DNA from: SZAS-79 sp964599095
Lineage (GTDB): Bacteria > Pseudomonadota > Gammaproteobacteria > Burkholderiales > SG8-39
DNA: 64,000 nucleotides
Reading direction: 5' to 3'
Assembly (NCBI GenBank): GCA_964599095.1
Contig: CAZREB010000001.1
Span: forward strand, 310,001 to 374,000
The notes below the pieces were generated by a model. It had not been told where the DNA came from. It did not search any database and saw nothing but the letters and a program-made list of their open reading frames with translations. The position numbers and the translations under genes were made by a program. Positions 17,196 to 25,981 of this stretch are shown here, piece after piece (within the stretch, counting starts at the first letter, position 1; every line of letters starts with the position of its first letter).

Positions 17196-18146
17196 CTAGT
17201 CCGGCTCGATCCCGGCGCGCTTGATCACGTTGGCCCAGCGCACGACCTGGCTGCGAATGATGCGGTCGAGCTCCTCCTGCGTGCCGCCGGCCGGGTCGAG
17301 GTTGAACTTGATGATCCGGGCGCGCGCCTCCGGGTCGACCAACGCCTCGTTGATGCTGCGGTTGAGCGTGTCGAGCGCCCCCTTCGGCGTGGCCGCCGGC
17401 GCGAGGAAGCCGTACCACGAGACCACTTCGAACCCTTGCAGCCCGGCTTCGATCAGCGTCGGCACGTCGGGGAAGGCGTTCGAGCGCTTCGGCCCGGTGG
17501 TGCCGATGACCCGCACCTTGCCGGACTGCGAGAGGGGTATTACCGCACCGGTGTCGAACATGAAGCTCACTTCGCCGGTCATCAGCGCGGTCACCGCCGG
17601 TTGCGCGCCCTTGTACTGGATGACGATGAAATCAAGACCCGCGGCCGCCTTGAGCATTTCGGCTGCCAGGTGCGAGGTGTTGCCCTTGCCGTGGCTCGAA
17701 GCGTTCAACTTGCCCGGATTCGCCTTGATGTAGGCAATCAGTTCGCTGGTCGTCTTGGCCGGCACCGAGGGGTTCACCGCAAGGATATTCGGCGCGGTCG
17801 CGGCGAGCACGATCGGCGCAAAATCCTTCAGCGTGTCGTAGGGCAGTTTCCTCACCAGCGTCGCATTCACCGCGTGCGCCGTCACTGCGAGCAGGATCGT
17901 GTGCCCGTCGGCCGGCGCTTTTGCGACGACGTCGGTCCCGATCACCGTGCCGGCGCCGGGCCGGTTCTCGACGATCACCGGCACCTTCCATTTCGCCGCC
18001 AAACGCTCCGCGACGATACGCCCGACGATGTCGACCGGGCCAGAGGGCGGGAACGGCACGATGATGCGCACGGTCTGCGTCGGAAACTCCTGGGCGAAAA
18101 CCGCGCCGCAGAAGAATATCGAGAGGACGGCCAGCAGCTTTTTCAT
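17196..18146 (-). CDS. Bug-family TTT receptor (third)
   Basis: 316 aa from the ATG at 18146. Signal peptide MKKLLAVLSIFFCGAVFA, mature start QEFPTQTVRIIVPFPPSG. The NRPGAGTVIGTDVVAKA loop and IQYKGAQPAVTALMTG are in place. It is the last gene of the minus-strand molybdenum-hydroxylase operon, 13 bases after the DadA-like gene, so it probably binds the operon's substrate in the periplasm. The frame is open far upstream through the neighbour, but the signal peptide fixes the start. Confidence 0.93.
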   Translation of the reverse strand: MKKLLAVLSIFFCGAVFAQEFPTQTVRIIVPFPPSGPVDIVGRIVAERLAAKWKVPVIVENRPGAGTVIGTDVVAKAPADGHTILLAVTAHAVNATLVRKLPYDTLKDFAPIVLAATAPNILAVNPSVPAKTTSELIAYIKANPGKLNASSHGKGNTSHLAAEMLKAAAGLDFIVIQYKGAQPAVTALMTGEVSFMFDTGAVIPLSQSGKVRVIGTTGPKRSNAFPDVPTLIEAGLQGFEVVSWYGFLAPAATPKGALDTLNRSINEALVDPEARARIIKFNLDPAGGTQEELDRIIRSQVVRWANVIKRAGIEPD

Positions 18147-18159
18147 GGGCTTCTCCAAT

Positions 18160-19422
18160 TCAAAAACGATCCGGGCGAAACGGCGAGATGTCGATCTGCG
18201 GGGTTTCGCCTGCAACAAGTTCGGCGATCGTGCGCCCGGTCCCGGATGCGCCGCACATGCCCACGTGCCCGTGCCCGAAAGCATAGAACACGTTGGCGGC
18301 GCGCGGCGAGCGGCCGATGACCGGCAGGCTGTCGGGCAGGCAGGGCCGGTGGCCCATCCAGCGCGAGACTTCGGAAGCATCCATGCCGGGATACATCCGC
18401 TTGCCCAGCGTGAGCAGCGCGTCGGCGCGGCGCCAGTCGGGCGCGGCCTCGAGGCCGGCGATCTCGACGGTGCCGGCGAAGCGCATGCCCATTTCCATCG
18501 GCGAGGCGAACACGCGCGGGCGCACCCAGTTGACGACCAGGTTCTGCTCGATGCCCGGATGGGCGACCGTGACGTGGTAGCCGCGTTGGGTTTCGAGCGG
18601 GATGCGGTCGCCGAGCCTTGCCGCGAGGAAATGCGACCAGGCGCCGGCGGCCACGACGACCGCGTCGGCCGCGATCTCCGCGGGCGCGTTCGCGCCCGGC
18701 CCGCCGCCGTCGGTGCGCACCACGACTCCGCCTGCGGCCCGCGCCTCGATATCGCGTGCGCCAGCCTTGACGAGCGTCCCGCCGTCGGCGACCACCTGGT
18801 CCGCAATGGCACGCGTGAGCCGGTGCGGATTCAACGTGAACCCGTTTTCCGGCGCGTAGGTGCCCCACTTGAACGCGTCCGCCAAACCGGGAGCCTTTGC
18901 GCGGATGTCCGCAGCCGTCATGTCTTCGATCACCGCGCCGACCTTGCGACGCATGGCTTCGACGCGATGGTTCGCCTTGAATTCGGCCTCGGAGTCGTAC
19001 ACGTACAGCGTGCCTTCGCGGCGGATCAGGTTCTCGACACCTGCTTTCTGCACCAGCGGCGCGTAACAGTCGTAGAGGTCGCGCAACAGCGGGCGCATCG
19101 CGTTCCCGGTCTGCCACATCGACTCGCTGTTCGCTCGACGCACGAAGCGCAGCAGCCAGGGCAATGCGCGCGGCAGATAGGCCCAGCGCACGGTGAGCGG
19201 CCCGAGCGGATCGGTCAGCCAGCCGGGGATGTCCTTCAGCATTCCAGGCATCGCCACCGGCAGCACGGCGGCCGGCGAAAGCGAACCCGCATTGCCGAAC
19301 GAAGTCGCCTCGCCGGGCCGGTCGCGCTCGATCAACGTGACCTCGAGCCCCTTGCGTTGCAGCCAGCCCGCGCAGCACGCGCCGACGATTCCCGCACCGA
19401 TGACAGCCACACGCTTCGCCAT
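18160..19422 (-). CDS. FAD-dependent D-amino acid dehydrogenase-like oxidoreductase
   Basis: 420 aa of the DAO/DadA family. The N-terminus holds the Rossmann dinucleotide motif VAVIGAGIVGACCAGWL, followed by ERDRPGEATSFGNAGSLSP typical of DadA. The C-terminal part has GHRPCLPDSLPVIGRSP and AFGHGHVGMCGASGTGR, the second FAD-binding end. DadA oxidises D-amino acids and passes electrons to the quinone pool; an imino-acid or N-methyl substrate is equally possible here. It is two bases from the upstream gene, so clearly co-transcribed. Confidence 0.88.
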   Translation of the reverse strand: MAKRVAVIGAGIVGACCAGWLQRKGLEVTLIERDRPGEATSFGNAGSLSPAAVLPVAMPGMLKDIPGWLTDPLGPLTVRWAYLPRALPWLLRFVRRANSESMWQTGNAMRPLLRDLYDCYAPLVQKAGVENLIRREGTLYVYDSEAEFKANHRVEAMRRKVGAVIEDMTAADIRAKAPGLADAFKWGTYAPENGFTLNPHRLTRAIADQVVADGGTLVKAGARDIEARAAGGVVVRTDGGGPGANAPAEIAADAVVVAAGAWSHFLAARLGDRIPLETQRGYHVTVAHPGIEQNLVVNWVRPRVFASPMEMGMRFAGTVEIAGLEAAPDWRRADALLTLGKRMYPGMDASEVSRWMGHRPCLPDSLPVIGRSPRAANVFYAFGHGHVGMCGASGTGRTIAELVAGETPQIDISPFRPDRF

Positions 19423-19424
19423 GG

Positions 19425-20459
19425 TCAAGCCTCCTTCGTTCGAGTATCGGCGCCGGGTTGCACCTCGAGCAGGATCTTGCCCAGCGTCCCGCGCGCTTCG
19501 ATGGTCCGGTGCGCCTCGGCCGCCTCGGCCAACGGGAAGATCCGGTGGATAGAGATCTTCAGCTGCCCGCGCAGGATCGCGTCGAAGAGCGCTTGCGCGC
19601 AAGCCCGGATCTCCGAAGGGGTGCCAAGGTAGTGGCGCAGCTGCGGACGGGTGAAGAAGACCGAACCGGCCTCCGCTAGCTCCAGCGTGCCGACCGAATC
19701 CACCGGGCCGGACGCTACCCCGAACAGGACGCACAGGCCCCTTCGGCGCAGCGAGCGGATGCTCTTCGAGATCGTGTCCCGGCCGACGCCGTCGTAGACC
19801 ACGTCGACGCCCTGACCTCCGGTCGCCTCCATGACCGCGTCGCGAAAATCCACTTTCTTGTATGGGATCACCACGTCCGCGCCGAGTCCTTTCACGAACG
19901 TGGCCTTCTCGTCGCTGCCGACCGTCGTCAGCACGCGCGCGCCGAGCATCTTCGCGAACTGGACCAGCTTCTGCCCCACGCCTCCTGCGCCGGCCTGTAT
20001 CAGGCAGGTGTCCCCGGGCTGGATCCTGCGGACCCAGTGGCTCAGGTAATAGGCGGTGGATCCCTGCATGTAGGCGGCCGCAGCCGTCTGGAGGTCGATG
20101 CCGGCGGGAACCTTGATCGCCCGCCACGCCGGAATCACTGCGTACTCCGCGCTGCTGCCGACATTCATCTGCGCATAGACGATCCGGTCGCCTTCGGAAA
20201 GTCCGCTCACGCCGGCGCCGACGGCGGCGATCTCTCCGGCGGCCTCCGATCCCGGCACGAAAGGCGGCATCAGGTCGGGCGCGTGGCCTTCGCGAACCCG
20301 GCCCATGCGCCGATAGACATCCGAATAGTTGACGCCGGCATACCGGACCCTGACCTGGACCTCGCCGGCACCCGGCACCGGCGCGCGCAACTCCGAAAGC
20401 TGCATCACTTCCGGCCCGCCGAACTGCGGCACGACCATCGCGCGCATGGCCCGGCTCAC
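19425..20459 (-). CDS. Zinc-free MDR quinone oxidoreductase-like protein
   Basis: 344 aa from a GTG at 20459 that overlaps the upstream stop by four bases (GTGA). An ATG at 20447 (MRAMVVPQFGG) is an alternative and fits many family starts. The NADPH-binding motif is AGAGGVGQKLVQFAKMLGA near residue 160. There are no zinc-ligand Cys clusters, so it belongs to the QOR group acting on quinones or enones. GVNYSDVYRRMG near the N-terminus is typical. It lies between the molybdenum subunit and the DadA-like gene. Confidence 0.9.
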   Translation of the reverse strand: MSRAMRAMVVPQFGGPEVMQLSELRAPVPGAGEVQVRVRYAGVNYSDVYRRMGRVREGHAPDLMPPFVPGSEAAGEIAAVGAGVSGLSEGDRIVYAQMNVGSSAEYAVIPAWRAIKVPAGIDLQTAAAAYMQGSTAYYLSHWVRRIQPGDTCLIQAGAGGVGQKLVQFAKMLGARVLTTVGSDEKATFVKGLGADVVIPYKKVDFRDAVMEATGGQGVDVVYDGVGRDTISKSIRSLRRRGLCVLFGVASGPVDSVGTLELAEAGSVFFTRPQLRHYLGTPSEIRACAQALFDAILRGQLKISIHRIFPLAEAAEAHRTIEARGTLGKILLEVQPGADTRTKEA

Positions 20460-22795
20460 GTTTGCGCCGCCTGCTGCAGGAGTTCGAACACGCGCTGCGG
20501 CGTCAGCGGCATCCTGCGGATGCGGCACTTACGGCCAAGCGCGTCCTCGATCGCGCCGGCAAAAGCGGCCGGCGGCGAAACCGGCCCGCCTTCGCCGGCG
20601 GCGCGCACGCCCAGCGGGTTCCTCGGAGTCGGGAAGACGAGGTGCTCGATCTCGAACGGCGGCACGTCCGCCGCGCGCGGCATCGCGTAGTCCATGAAGC
20701 TGCCGGTCAGGAGCTGGCCGGTTTCGTCATAGACAAGTTCCTCGCCGAGCGCGGCGCCTATCCCCTGCACGGTGCCGCCCTGCAATTGGCCGTCGACCAC
20801 CGTTGGGTTCATCGGCACACCGCAGTCGTGGACGATGGCGTACTTGAGCACGCCCACGATGCCGGTCTCCGGGTCGACTTCCACCGCCACCATGTGCACC
20901 GCGCTCGACCAGGTGACGGTCCCGGGATAGAAGAACTCGGTGGCCGTCAGGCCGGGCCCGCCCAGTTCGATCATTCCCTTGTTCGCGCGGGCGGCGCGGG
21001 CCAGCTCGACGAACGTGCGCCCCTTGGCCGGCTCGGCGACCATGAATGCGCGCTGGCCTTCGATCCCGATTTCGTCCGCGCCCACCCCGAGGACGTGCGC
21101 CGCGAAGGCGCGGATCTTCTGCTTCAGCGCGAGCGCCGCAAGCATGACCGCATTGCCCGCGTTCACGCCCACGCGGCTTGCGCCCGTGCCGTAACCGTAG
21201 CGCATCAGCGCGGTATCGCCGGCAATCACACGCACGCTCTCATAAGGCACGCCGAGGTATTCCGCGCACACCTGCGCGAACGTCGTCTCGTGGCTCTGGC
21301 CATGGCTGTTCACGCCGAGATACACCGTGACGCGGCCTTGGTCGTCCACCGTGATCCGCGCGCCCTCGCAGGGGCCGACGCCCCCGGCCTCGAGGCTGCT
21401 CGAAATGCCGATGCCGATCAGCCGGCCTTCCTTGCGCGCCTCCGCCTGCCGCTTGCGCCACGCGTCGTAGCCCAGGCGCTCGGCCGCCAGCCGCAGCATG
21501 CGCGGATAGTCGCCGCCGTCGTAGGTGATCGGCACGTTGTCGCGATAGGTCAGCCCGTTGCTGTAAGGCATCTCTTCGGCCGGGATGATGTTGCGCAGGC
21601 GCACCTCGAGCGGATCGATCCCGGCGCGCTCCGCCACGAAATCCAGCACCCGGTCCATGACGAACGAGGCCTCCGGCCGGCCGGCGCCGCGCGTCGGCCG
21701 CGTGCCCACCTTGTTGGTCGCCACGCACCAGCCTTCGGCGCGGAAAGCCGGCACCTTGTAGTGCGACAGCACGTGGTTCACCGTGTTGGTCGTCTGCACC
21801 ATTTCGTAATGGTTGTACGCGCCGACGTCCTTGACGATCTTCAGGTCCAGGGCCAGCAGCGTACCGTCCTTGCGCGCGGCGACGCGCACGTCGTGGAACT
21901 GGTCGCGCGCGTGCGCGCCGACGAAAGTCTCCGAGCGCGATTCCATCCACTTGACCGGCCGGCCCAATCGCTTGGACATCGCGGCTGCCGCGAGGTCCTC
22001 GGCGATCAGCCCCTTGCCGCCGAAGGCGCCGCCGACGTCGCCTGACAGGATCCGCACCCGGTCGTAGGGCAGGTCGAGCATCCGGGCGATCGCGTCCCGC
22101 AGACGGTACGGCACCTGGTCGGTCGACCAGATCGTCATCTCCTCGCGTCGCGGATCCCACGAGGCCACGATGCCGCGGCCTTCGATCGACATCGACGCGA
22201 GCCTCTGGATGCCCAGCCGCTCTTCGATGACGAAGTCGGCCTTGCCGAACGCATCGTCCACATCCCCGAATTCGACCTTGAGATGACCGGTGATATTCGG
22301 GTTCGCGTCATGGACGCGCGGCGCGTCGTCCGACATCGCCGCCTCGGCCGACAGCACCGCCGGCAGTTCCTCATACTCAACCAGCACCGCCCCGGCGGCC
22401 AGCGTCGCCGCATGTTTCGAATCGGCCAGCACCATTGCCACCGGCTCGCCCTGGAAGGTCGCCTTGCCGCGAGCCAGCACGTGGTGCGGATTCGTGATGT
22501 GCAGGTCGCAATAGGGATTCGAGAGCGTGCCGGGTTCGAGGATCTCGGGCATCGGCCGGTCGAGTTCCGGGTGTTCGCCCGGCACGACGACGGCGACAAC
22601 GCCCGGCAGTTTCAATGCCGCCTCCTTGTCGATGCCGAGGATGCGGGCATGCGCGTAAGGCGAGCGTACCGTCGCTAGGTAGAGCATGCCCTCGAGCTTG
22701 ACGTCGTCGACGAAGCGGCCGGCGCCGGTCAGCAGGCGCCGGTCTTCCTTGCGGCGCAACGGCTGGCCGAGGACGCTGGAGGCGGGCGCTTTCAT
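20456..22795 (-). CDS. Xanthine dehydrogenase-family molybdenum subunit (CoxL/CutL-like)
   Basis: 779 aa from the ATG at 22795 (a GTG lies two codons upstream). Large catalytic subunit binding the molybdopterin cytosine dinucleotide cofactor. Signatures: GDVGGAFGGKG near residue 250, TRGAGRPEA near residue 370, and the C-terminal GEGGPVSPPAAFAGAI, whose Glu is the catalytic base in this family. The TRGAGR block matches the form II (YRGAGR) rather than the CO dehydrogenase form I signature with its active-site Cys, so CO oxidation is unlikely. A hydroxylation of a heterocycle or aldehyde is more probable. Confidence 0.95.
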   Translation of the reverse strand: MKAPASSVLGQPLRRKEDRRLLTGAGRFVDDVKLEGMLYLATVRSPYAHARILGIDKEAALKLPGVVAVVVPGEHPELDRPMPEILEPGTLSNPYCDLHITNPHHVLARGKATFQGEPVAMVLADSKHAATLAAGAVLVEYEELPAVLSAEAAMSDDAPRVHDANPNITGHLKVEFGDVDDAFGKADFVIEERLGIQRLASMSIEGRGIVASWDPRREEMTIWSTDQVPYRLRDAIARMLDLPYDRVRILSGDVGGAFGGKGLIAEDLAAAAMSKRLGRPVKWMESRSETFVGAHARDQFHDVRVAARKDGTLLALDLKIVKDVGAYNHYEMVQTTNTVNHVLSHYKVPAFRAEGWCVATNKVGTRPTRGAGRPEASFVMDRVLDFVAERAGIDPLEVRLRNIIPAEEMPYSNGLTYRDNVPITYDGGDYPRMLRLAAERLGYDAWRKRQAEARKEGRLIGIGISSSLEAGGVGPCEGARITVDDQGRVTVYLGVNSHGQSHETTFAQVCAEYLGVPYESVRVIAGDTALMRYGYGTGASRVGVNAGNAVMLAALALKQKIRAFAAHVLGVGADEIGIEGQRAFMVAEPAKGRTFVELARAARANKGMIELGGPGLTATEFFYPGTVTWSSAVHMVAVEVDPETGIVGVLKYAIVHDCGVPMNPTVVDGQLQGGTVQGIGAALGEELVYDETGQLLTGSFMDYAMPRAADVPPFEIEHLVFPTPRNPLGVRAAGEGGPVSPPAAFAGAIEDALGRKCRIRRMPLTPQRVFELLQQAAQT

Positions 22796-22813
22796 GTCCA
22801 CGGCCTGCCGCCG

Positions 22814-23659
22814 TCAGTACGCAAAGCTGCCGCCGTGGCGGACGGGCCGCTCAGGCTGCACGCCAAGGCACGCTGCCACCGCGCGCCTTGCAAGGACGTC
22901 GATCAGGTGCGCACGATAGGCCGCGCTGGCGTGGAGGTCGGCAATCAGTTCGCCGGGCGCGACGCAATGCGCCGGCACTGCCTCGGGGCGGAAGTCCTTT
23001 TGCAAAGCCTCTTCGATCGCGCGAATCCTGAACACGCCGCTGCGGCCGGCGCCAGTGACCGCGACACGGACGCCGGCGGCGGCCTGGGCAACCAGTACGC
23101 CGACCATTGCATAGCGCGAGGCCGGGTTAGCGAATTTCTGGTACGCGGCGCGCATCGGCGCCGGGAACCGGATCGACGTGATCATTTCGGCGCTTTCGAG
23201 CGCGGTCGAGAAGAAACCGGTGAAGAACTCCTCCGCGGCCAGCGTGCGGCGATTCGTGACGATGGCGGCACCCAGGCCGAGGCAGGCGGCGGGGTAGTCG
23301 GCGGCGGGATCGTTATTGGCCACCGACCCGCCTATGGTTCCGCGATGCCGCACCTGCGGGTCGCCGATGCCGCCGGCCAGCAAGCCGAGCACCGGCAGTC
23401 TTGTGCGGACCACGTCCGAGGCTGCTACCGCCGCATGCGGCGTCATCGCGCCGATGACGACCTCGCTGCCTTCGATCGAAATCCCCTTGAGGGACGCGAT
23501 CCCGCCGAGGTCTACCAGCGCCGAGGGTGCCGCGAGACCGTGCTTCAGCGCGGGGATCAGCGTCATGCCGCCGGCGAGGTAACGCGCGTCCTCGGACTTG
23601 CCGAAGACGGTGGCCGCCTCCCCGGCCGAGCGGGGATGGTGGTATGCAAAGGGTTGCAT
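22814..23659 (-). CDS. FAD subunit of the molybdenum hydroxylase (CoxM/CutM-like)
   Basis: 281 aa. Medium subunit that carries FAD and passes electrons between the iron-sulfur subunit and the acceptor. The two FAD motifs are AGGMTLIPALK near residue 30 and TIGGSVANNDPAADYPA near residue 108. It starts with QPFAYHHPRSAGEA, the common opening of the family. Only three bases separate it from the iron-sulfur gene and 18 from the large subunit. Confidence 0.95.
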   Translation of the reverse strand: MQPFAYHHPRSAGEAATVFGKSEDARYLAGGMTLIPALKHGLAAPSALVDLGGIASLKGISIEGSEVVIGAMTPHAAVAASDVVRTRLPVLGLLAGGIGDPQVRHRGTIGGSVANNDPAADYPAACLGLGAAIVTNRRTLAAEEFFTGFFSTALESAEMITSIRFPAPMRAAYQKFANPASRYAMVGVLVAQAAAGVRVAVTGAGRSGVFRIRAIEEALQKDFRPEAVPAHCVAPGELIADLHASAAYRAHLIDVLARRAVAACLGVQPERPVRHGGSFAY

Positions 23660-23662
23660 GCT

Positions 23663-24181
23663 TCAGCCCTTGCCGGCCGGAGTACCGGCGCGCGCGATTG
23701 CGGGCGCGGCGGAGGCGATCGCCCTGACGATATTGTTGTAGCCGGTGCAGCGGCACAGGTTGCCGTCGAGCCACTCGCGGATCTCGGGCTCGGAAGGCGC
23801 CGGGTTCTTGCGCACCAGGTCGCAGGCGCTCATGACCATGCCCGGCGTGCAGTAGCCGCACTGCAACGCGTGGCAATCGGTGAACGCCTCCTGCATCGGG
23901 TGCAACTCATCGCCGCTCGACAGCCCTTCGATCGTGGTAACCCGCCCGCCATTGGCCTGCACGGCCAGCATCGTGCAGCTCTTGACCGAATCGCCGTTGA
24001 AATCGACCACGCACGCACCGCACTGGCTGGTGTCGCAGCCGACATGCGTGCCGGTCAGCCTGAGCTCGTCGCGGATCAACTCGACCAGCAGGGTGCGCGA
24101 ATCGACCCCGGCGGTGACCGGCTTGCCGTTGACCGCCAGGCTCACCTCGTGAAGCAGGGGACTTCCGGTCACCGGCGTCAT
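23663..24181 (-). CDS. 2Fe-2S subunit of the molybdenum hydroxylase (CoxS/CutS-like)
   Basis: 172 aa with two iron-sulfur domains. The plant-ferredoxin-type cluster uses C49, C54, C57 and C69 (CDTSQCGAC). The second cluster uses C108, C111, C143 and C145 (CGYCTPGM and CRCTGY). The start ATG overlaps the stop of the bicupin gene by four bases. Together with the next two genes it forms the complete L-M-S enzyme, here in the order S-M-L along the transcript. Confidence 0.96.
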   Translation of the reverse strand: MTPVTGSPLLHEVSLAVNGKPVTAGVDSRTLLVELIRDELRLTGTHVGCDTSQCGACVVDFNGDSVKSCTMLAVQANGGRVTTIEGLSSGDELHPMQEAFTDCHALQCGYCTPGMVMSACDLVRKNPAPSEPEIREWLDGNLCRCTGYNNIVRAIASAAPAIARAGTPAGKG

Positions 24182-25110
24182 GCCATGGGCCGCGCGGCGG
24201 CGTCGGGCATTCCGGAGATCAGCAGGAATTCGACGTCCTCGATGCCGTCATTGCGGAAGTAATGCGCGCAGCCGGCAGGATTGAACACCGCATCGCGCGG
24301 CGCAAGACGCTCCTCGGCACTGTCCCCGTCTTCCTGCCACCCGACGGTCAGGCACCCCTTGGTCACCAGGTAGACCTCCTCGACGTCGCGGCTGGAGGCG
24401 GCGACGCCTGCCCCCATAGGCACGTGGACCAGCTCCTTGCGAAAATGCCCGGCCGGCGCTCCGCCTTCGCCGATGTAGGTCATCTTTGCGATTCCCTTGG
24501 CGTCGCGCGCGACGCGGGCCTGGCTGTAGCGCGTGATCCAGCGGTCGACGTCGTGCCGGCCGGTGTCGTCCACGCCGCCGAACGTGCGCGCGACCTCGGG
24601 CCCGAAATCCTTGGGGTGGCACTTGTAGCGGATCGCCACCGGCTTGTCCTTGAGGTTCGCGACCATGATCGCCATCAGCACCGGCTCGACACCGTCGTTC
24701 AGGAAGCCGTGCGGCCGGCCGGGCTCGTTCAGCAGCATGTCGCGGGGGCCCAGCCGCGACCTGACGATCTTGCCGTCGTAGTCGCTCGCCACCGTGAGGA
24801 CGCCCTGCACGACGAAGAAGGCCTCTTCCACGTCATGCACATGCGAGGCCGCATAGTTGCCTGCCGGCAGGTGGACGAGGCTCAGCGTGAAATGCTCGGC
24901 TTTCAACGTCGTGGGATCGGAGACTTTCGGCGAGCCGCCGGCGCCGACGTAGCGGATCTGCGCGCGCGACAGTTCGGGAAAGCCGCGGTTCGACGGGAAC
25001 GCGTCCCAATCGGGCTGCTTGTCGGAGAACCTGCCGATTCGAGCGCGCAGTGCGCTGCGAATTTCGTCTGTCCCGCTTGCATTCCGGTTGTCTGCTTCAG
25101 CGATCGCCAT
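24178..25110 (-). CDS. Bicupin protein, probable metal-dependent dioxygenase or isomerase
   Basis: 310 aa from the ATG at 25110, with GGAG nine bases before it. Two cupin domains are visible. The first has a full metal site, HVHDVEE and later PGRPH (residues about 110-150). The second lacks the HxH pair (SSRDVEE instead) but keeps a late His (PAGCAH), so only one metal site should work. This resembles gentisate-dioxygenase-like bicupins, but substrate cannot be named. It overlaps the hydrolase gene by 14 bases. Confidence 0.8.
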   Translation of the reverse strand: MAIAEADNRNASGTDEIRSALRARIGRFSDKQPDWDAFPSNRGFPELSRAQIRYVGAGGSPKVSDPTTLKAEHFTLSLVHLPAGNYAASHVHDVEEAFFVVQGVLTVASDYDGKIVRSRLGPRDMLLNEPGRPHGFLNDGVEPVLMAIMVANLKDKPVAIRYKCHPKDFGPEVARTFGGVDDTGRHDVDRWITRYSQARVARDAKGIAKMTYIGEGGAPAGHFRKELVHVPMGAGVAASSRDVEEVYLVTKGCLTVGWQEDGDSAEERLAPRDAVFNPAGCAHYFRNDGIEDVEFLLISGMPDAAARPMA

Positions 25111-25945
25111 GGTTGTGCTCCTGGGGTGAATGGGTAGCCTGCGACGGGCGGATGAAGTCTTCCACCGCGGCATTGAATTCGCGCGGGTATTCGAGGAAGG
25201 CCCAGTGCCCGGCCTTTTCGATGGCCACGAGGTCGGCACCGCGGATCGCGGCGGCGATCTTCCTGTTCAGCTCGAGCGGCGTGACGCGATCGGCCGTGCC
25301 GCAGATGACGCGCGTGGGCGCGGTAATCGACGGCAGGTAGCGGAACACGTCGGCCTGGCTGATCATGCGGGTCGCCTGGTGGAATCCGGGCAGCTTGATG
25401 CGCGACATCACCTGCACCGCCTCCTCGAATACCGCCGGATCGGGCGACTCGGAAAGCACGTTCGCGACCCGCGTGCGCGCGTATGCCGTGGCGTCGCCGC
25501 CTGAAAACGCCGACAGCCGGGTGCGCAGCAGGCTTTCGCGCTTTTCGGCCTCGTAGGTGGCGTGCCCGGAGGAGCACGCCGTCAGCAACAGCCGGACGAA
25601 CCTTTGCGGGTGCAGCGCCGCGGCGCAGGCTGCGACCAGGCCCCCCAGCGAGTGCCCGAGCACGACAGCCTTTTCAATCCCCAGCGTGTCGAGGAATGCG
25701 ATGAGGGCCGAGGCATAGTCCTCGACGCCCGGGCTCTCGCCGGCAAAGCAGAACGAGTCGCCGTAGCCAGGCGCATCCCACGCGAGCAGCCGCGCGGCCC
25801 CGAACGCGTCGCGCTGCTTGCCCCAGCCGCCGGCGTTCCCGCCGATGCCATGCAGCAGCACCAGCGGCGCGCCGGCCCCCGCCCGCTCGCGGTAGGAGAT
25901 CGGGCCGAGCCGGGTCCGGGCCGTCGCGCTGGTGAATTCGCTCAT
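25097..25945 (-). CDS. Alpha/beta hydrolase
   Basis: 282 aa with the full fold. The nucleophile elbow is GHSLGG (Ser99). The oxyanion region is LLHGIGGNAGGW near residue 30. The acid is likely the Asp in CGTADRVTP and the base the His in KAGHWAFLEYP. Such hydrolases follow ring cleavage in aromatic and N-heterocycle pathways (C-C or deformylase chemistry, compare NicD), which fits a bicupin and a hydroxylase next door. It is the first enzyme gene of the operon, 36 bases after the IclR stop. Confidence 0.88.
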   Translation of the reverse strand: MSEFTSATARTRLGPISYRERAGAGAPLVLLHGIGGNAGGWGKQRDAFGAARLLAWDAPGYGDSFCFAGESPGVEDYASALIAFLDTLGIEKAVVLGHSLGGLVAACAAALHPQRFVRLLLTACSSGHATYEAEKRESLLRTRLSAFSGGDATAYARTRVANVLSESPDPAVFEEAVQVMSRIKLPGFHQATRMISQADVFRYLPSITAPTRVICGTADRVTPLELNRKIAAAIRGADLVAIEKAGHWAFLEYPREFNAAVEDFIRPSQATHSPQEHNHGDR

Positions 25946-25981
25946 CGGGGTCGCTCGCCTCGCGTTCGCACGTTCATCGTG

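Noticed and set aside
20456..24181. Carbon monoxide dehydrogenase (coxSML)
   Set aside because: The large subunit has TRGAGR in place of the Cys-containing form I active-site loop, and no accessory cox genes are present.
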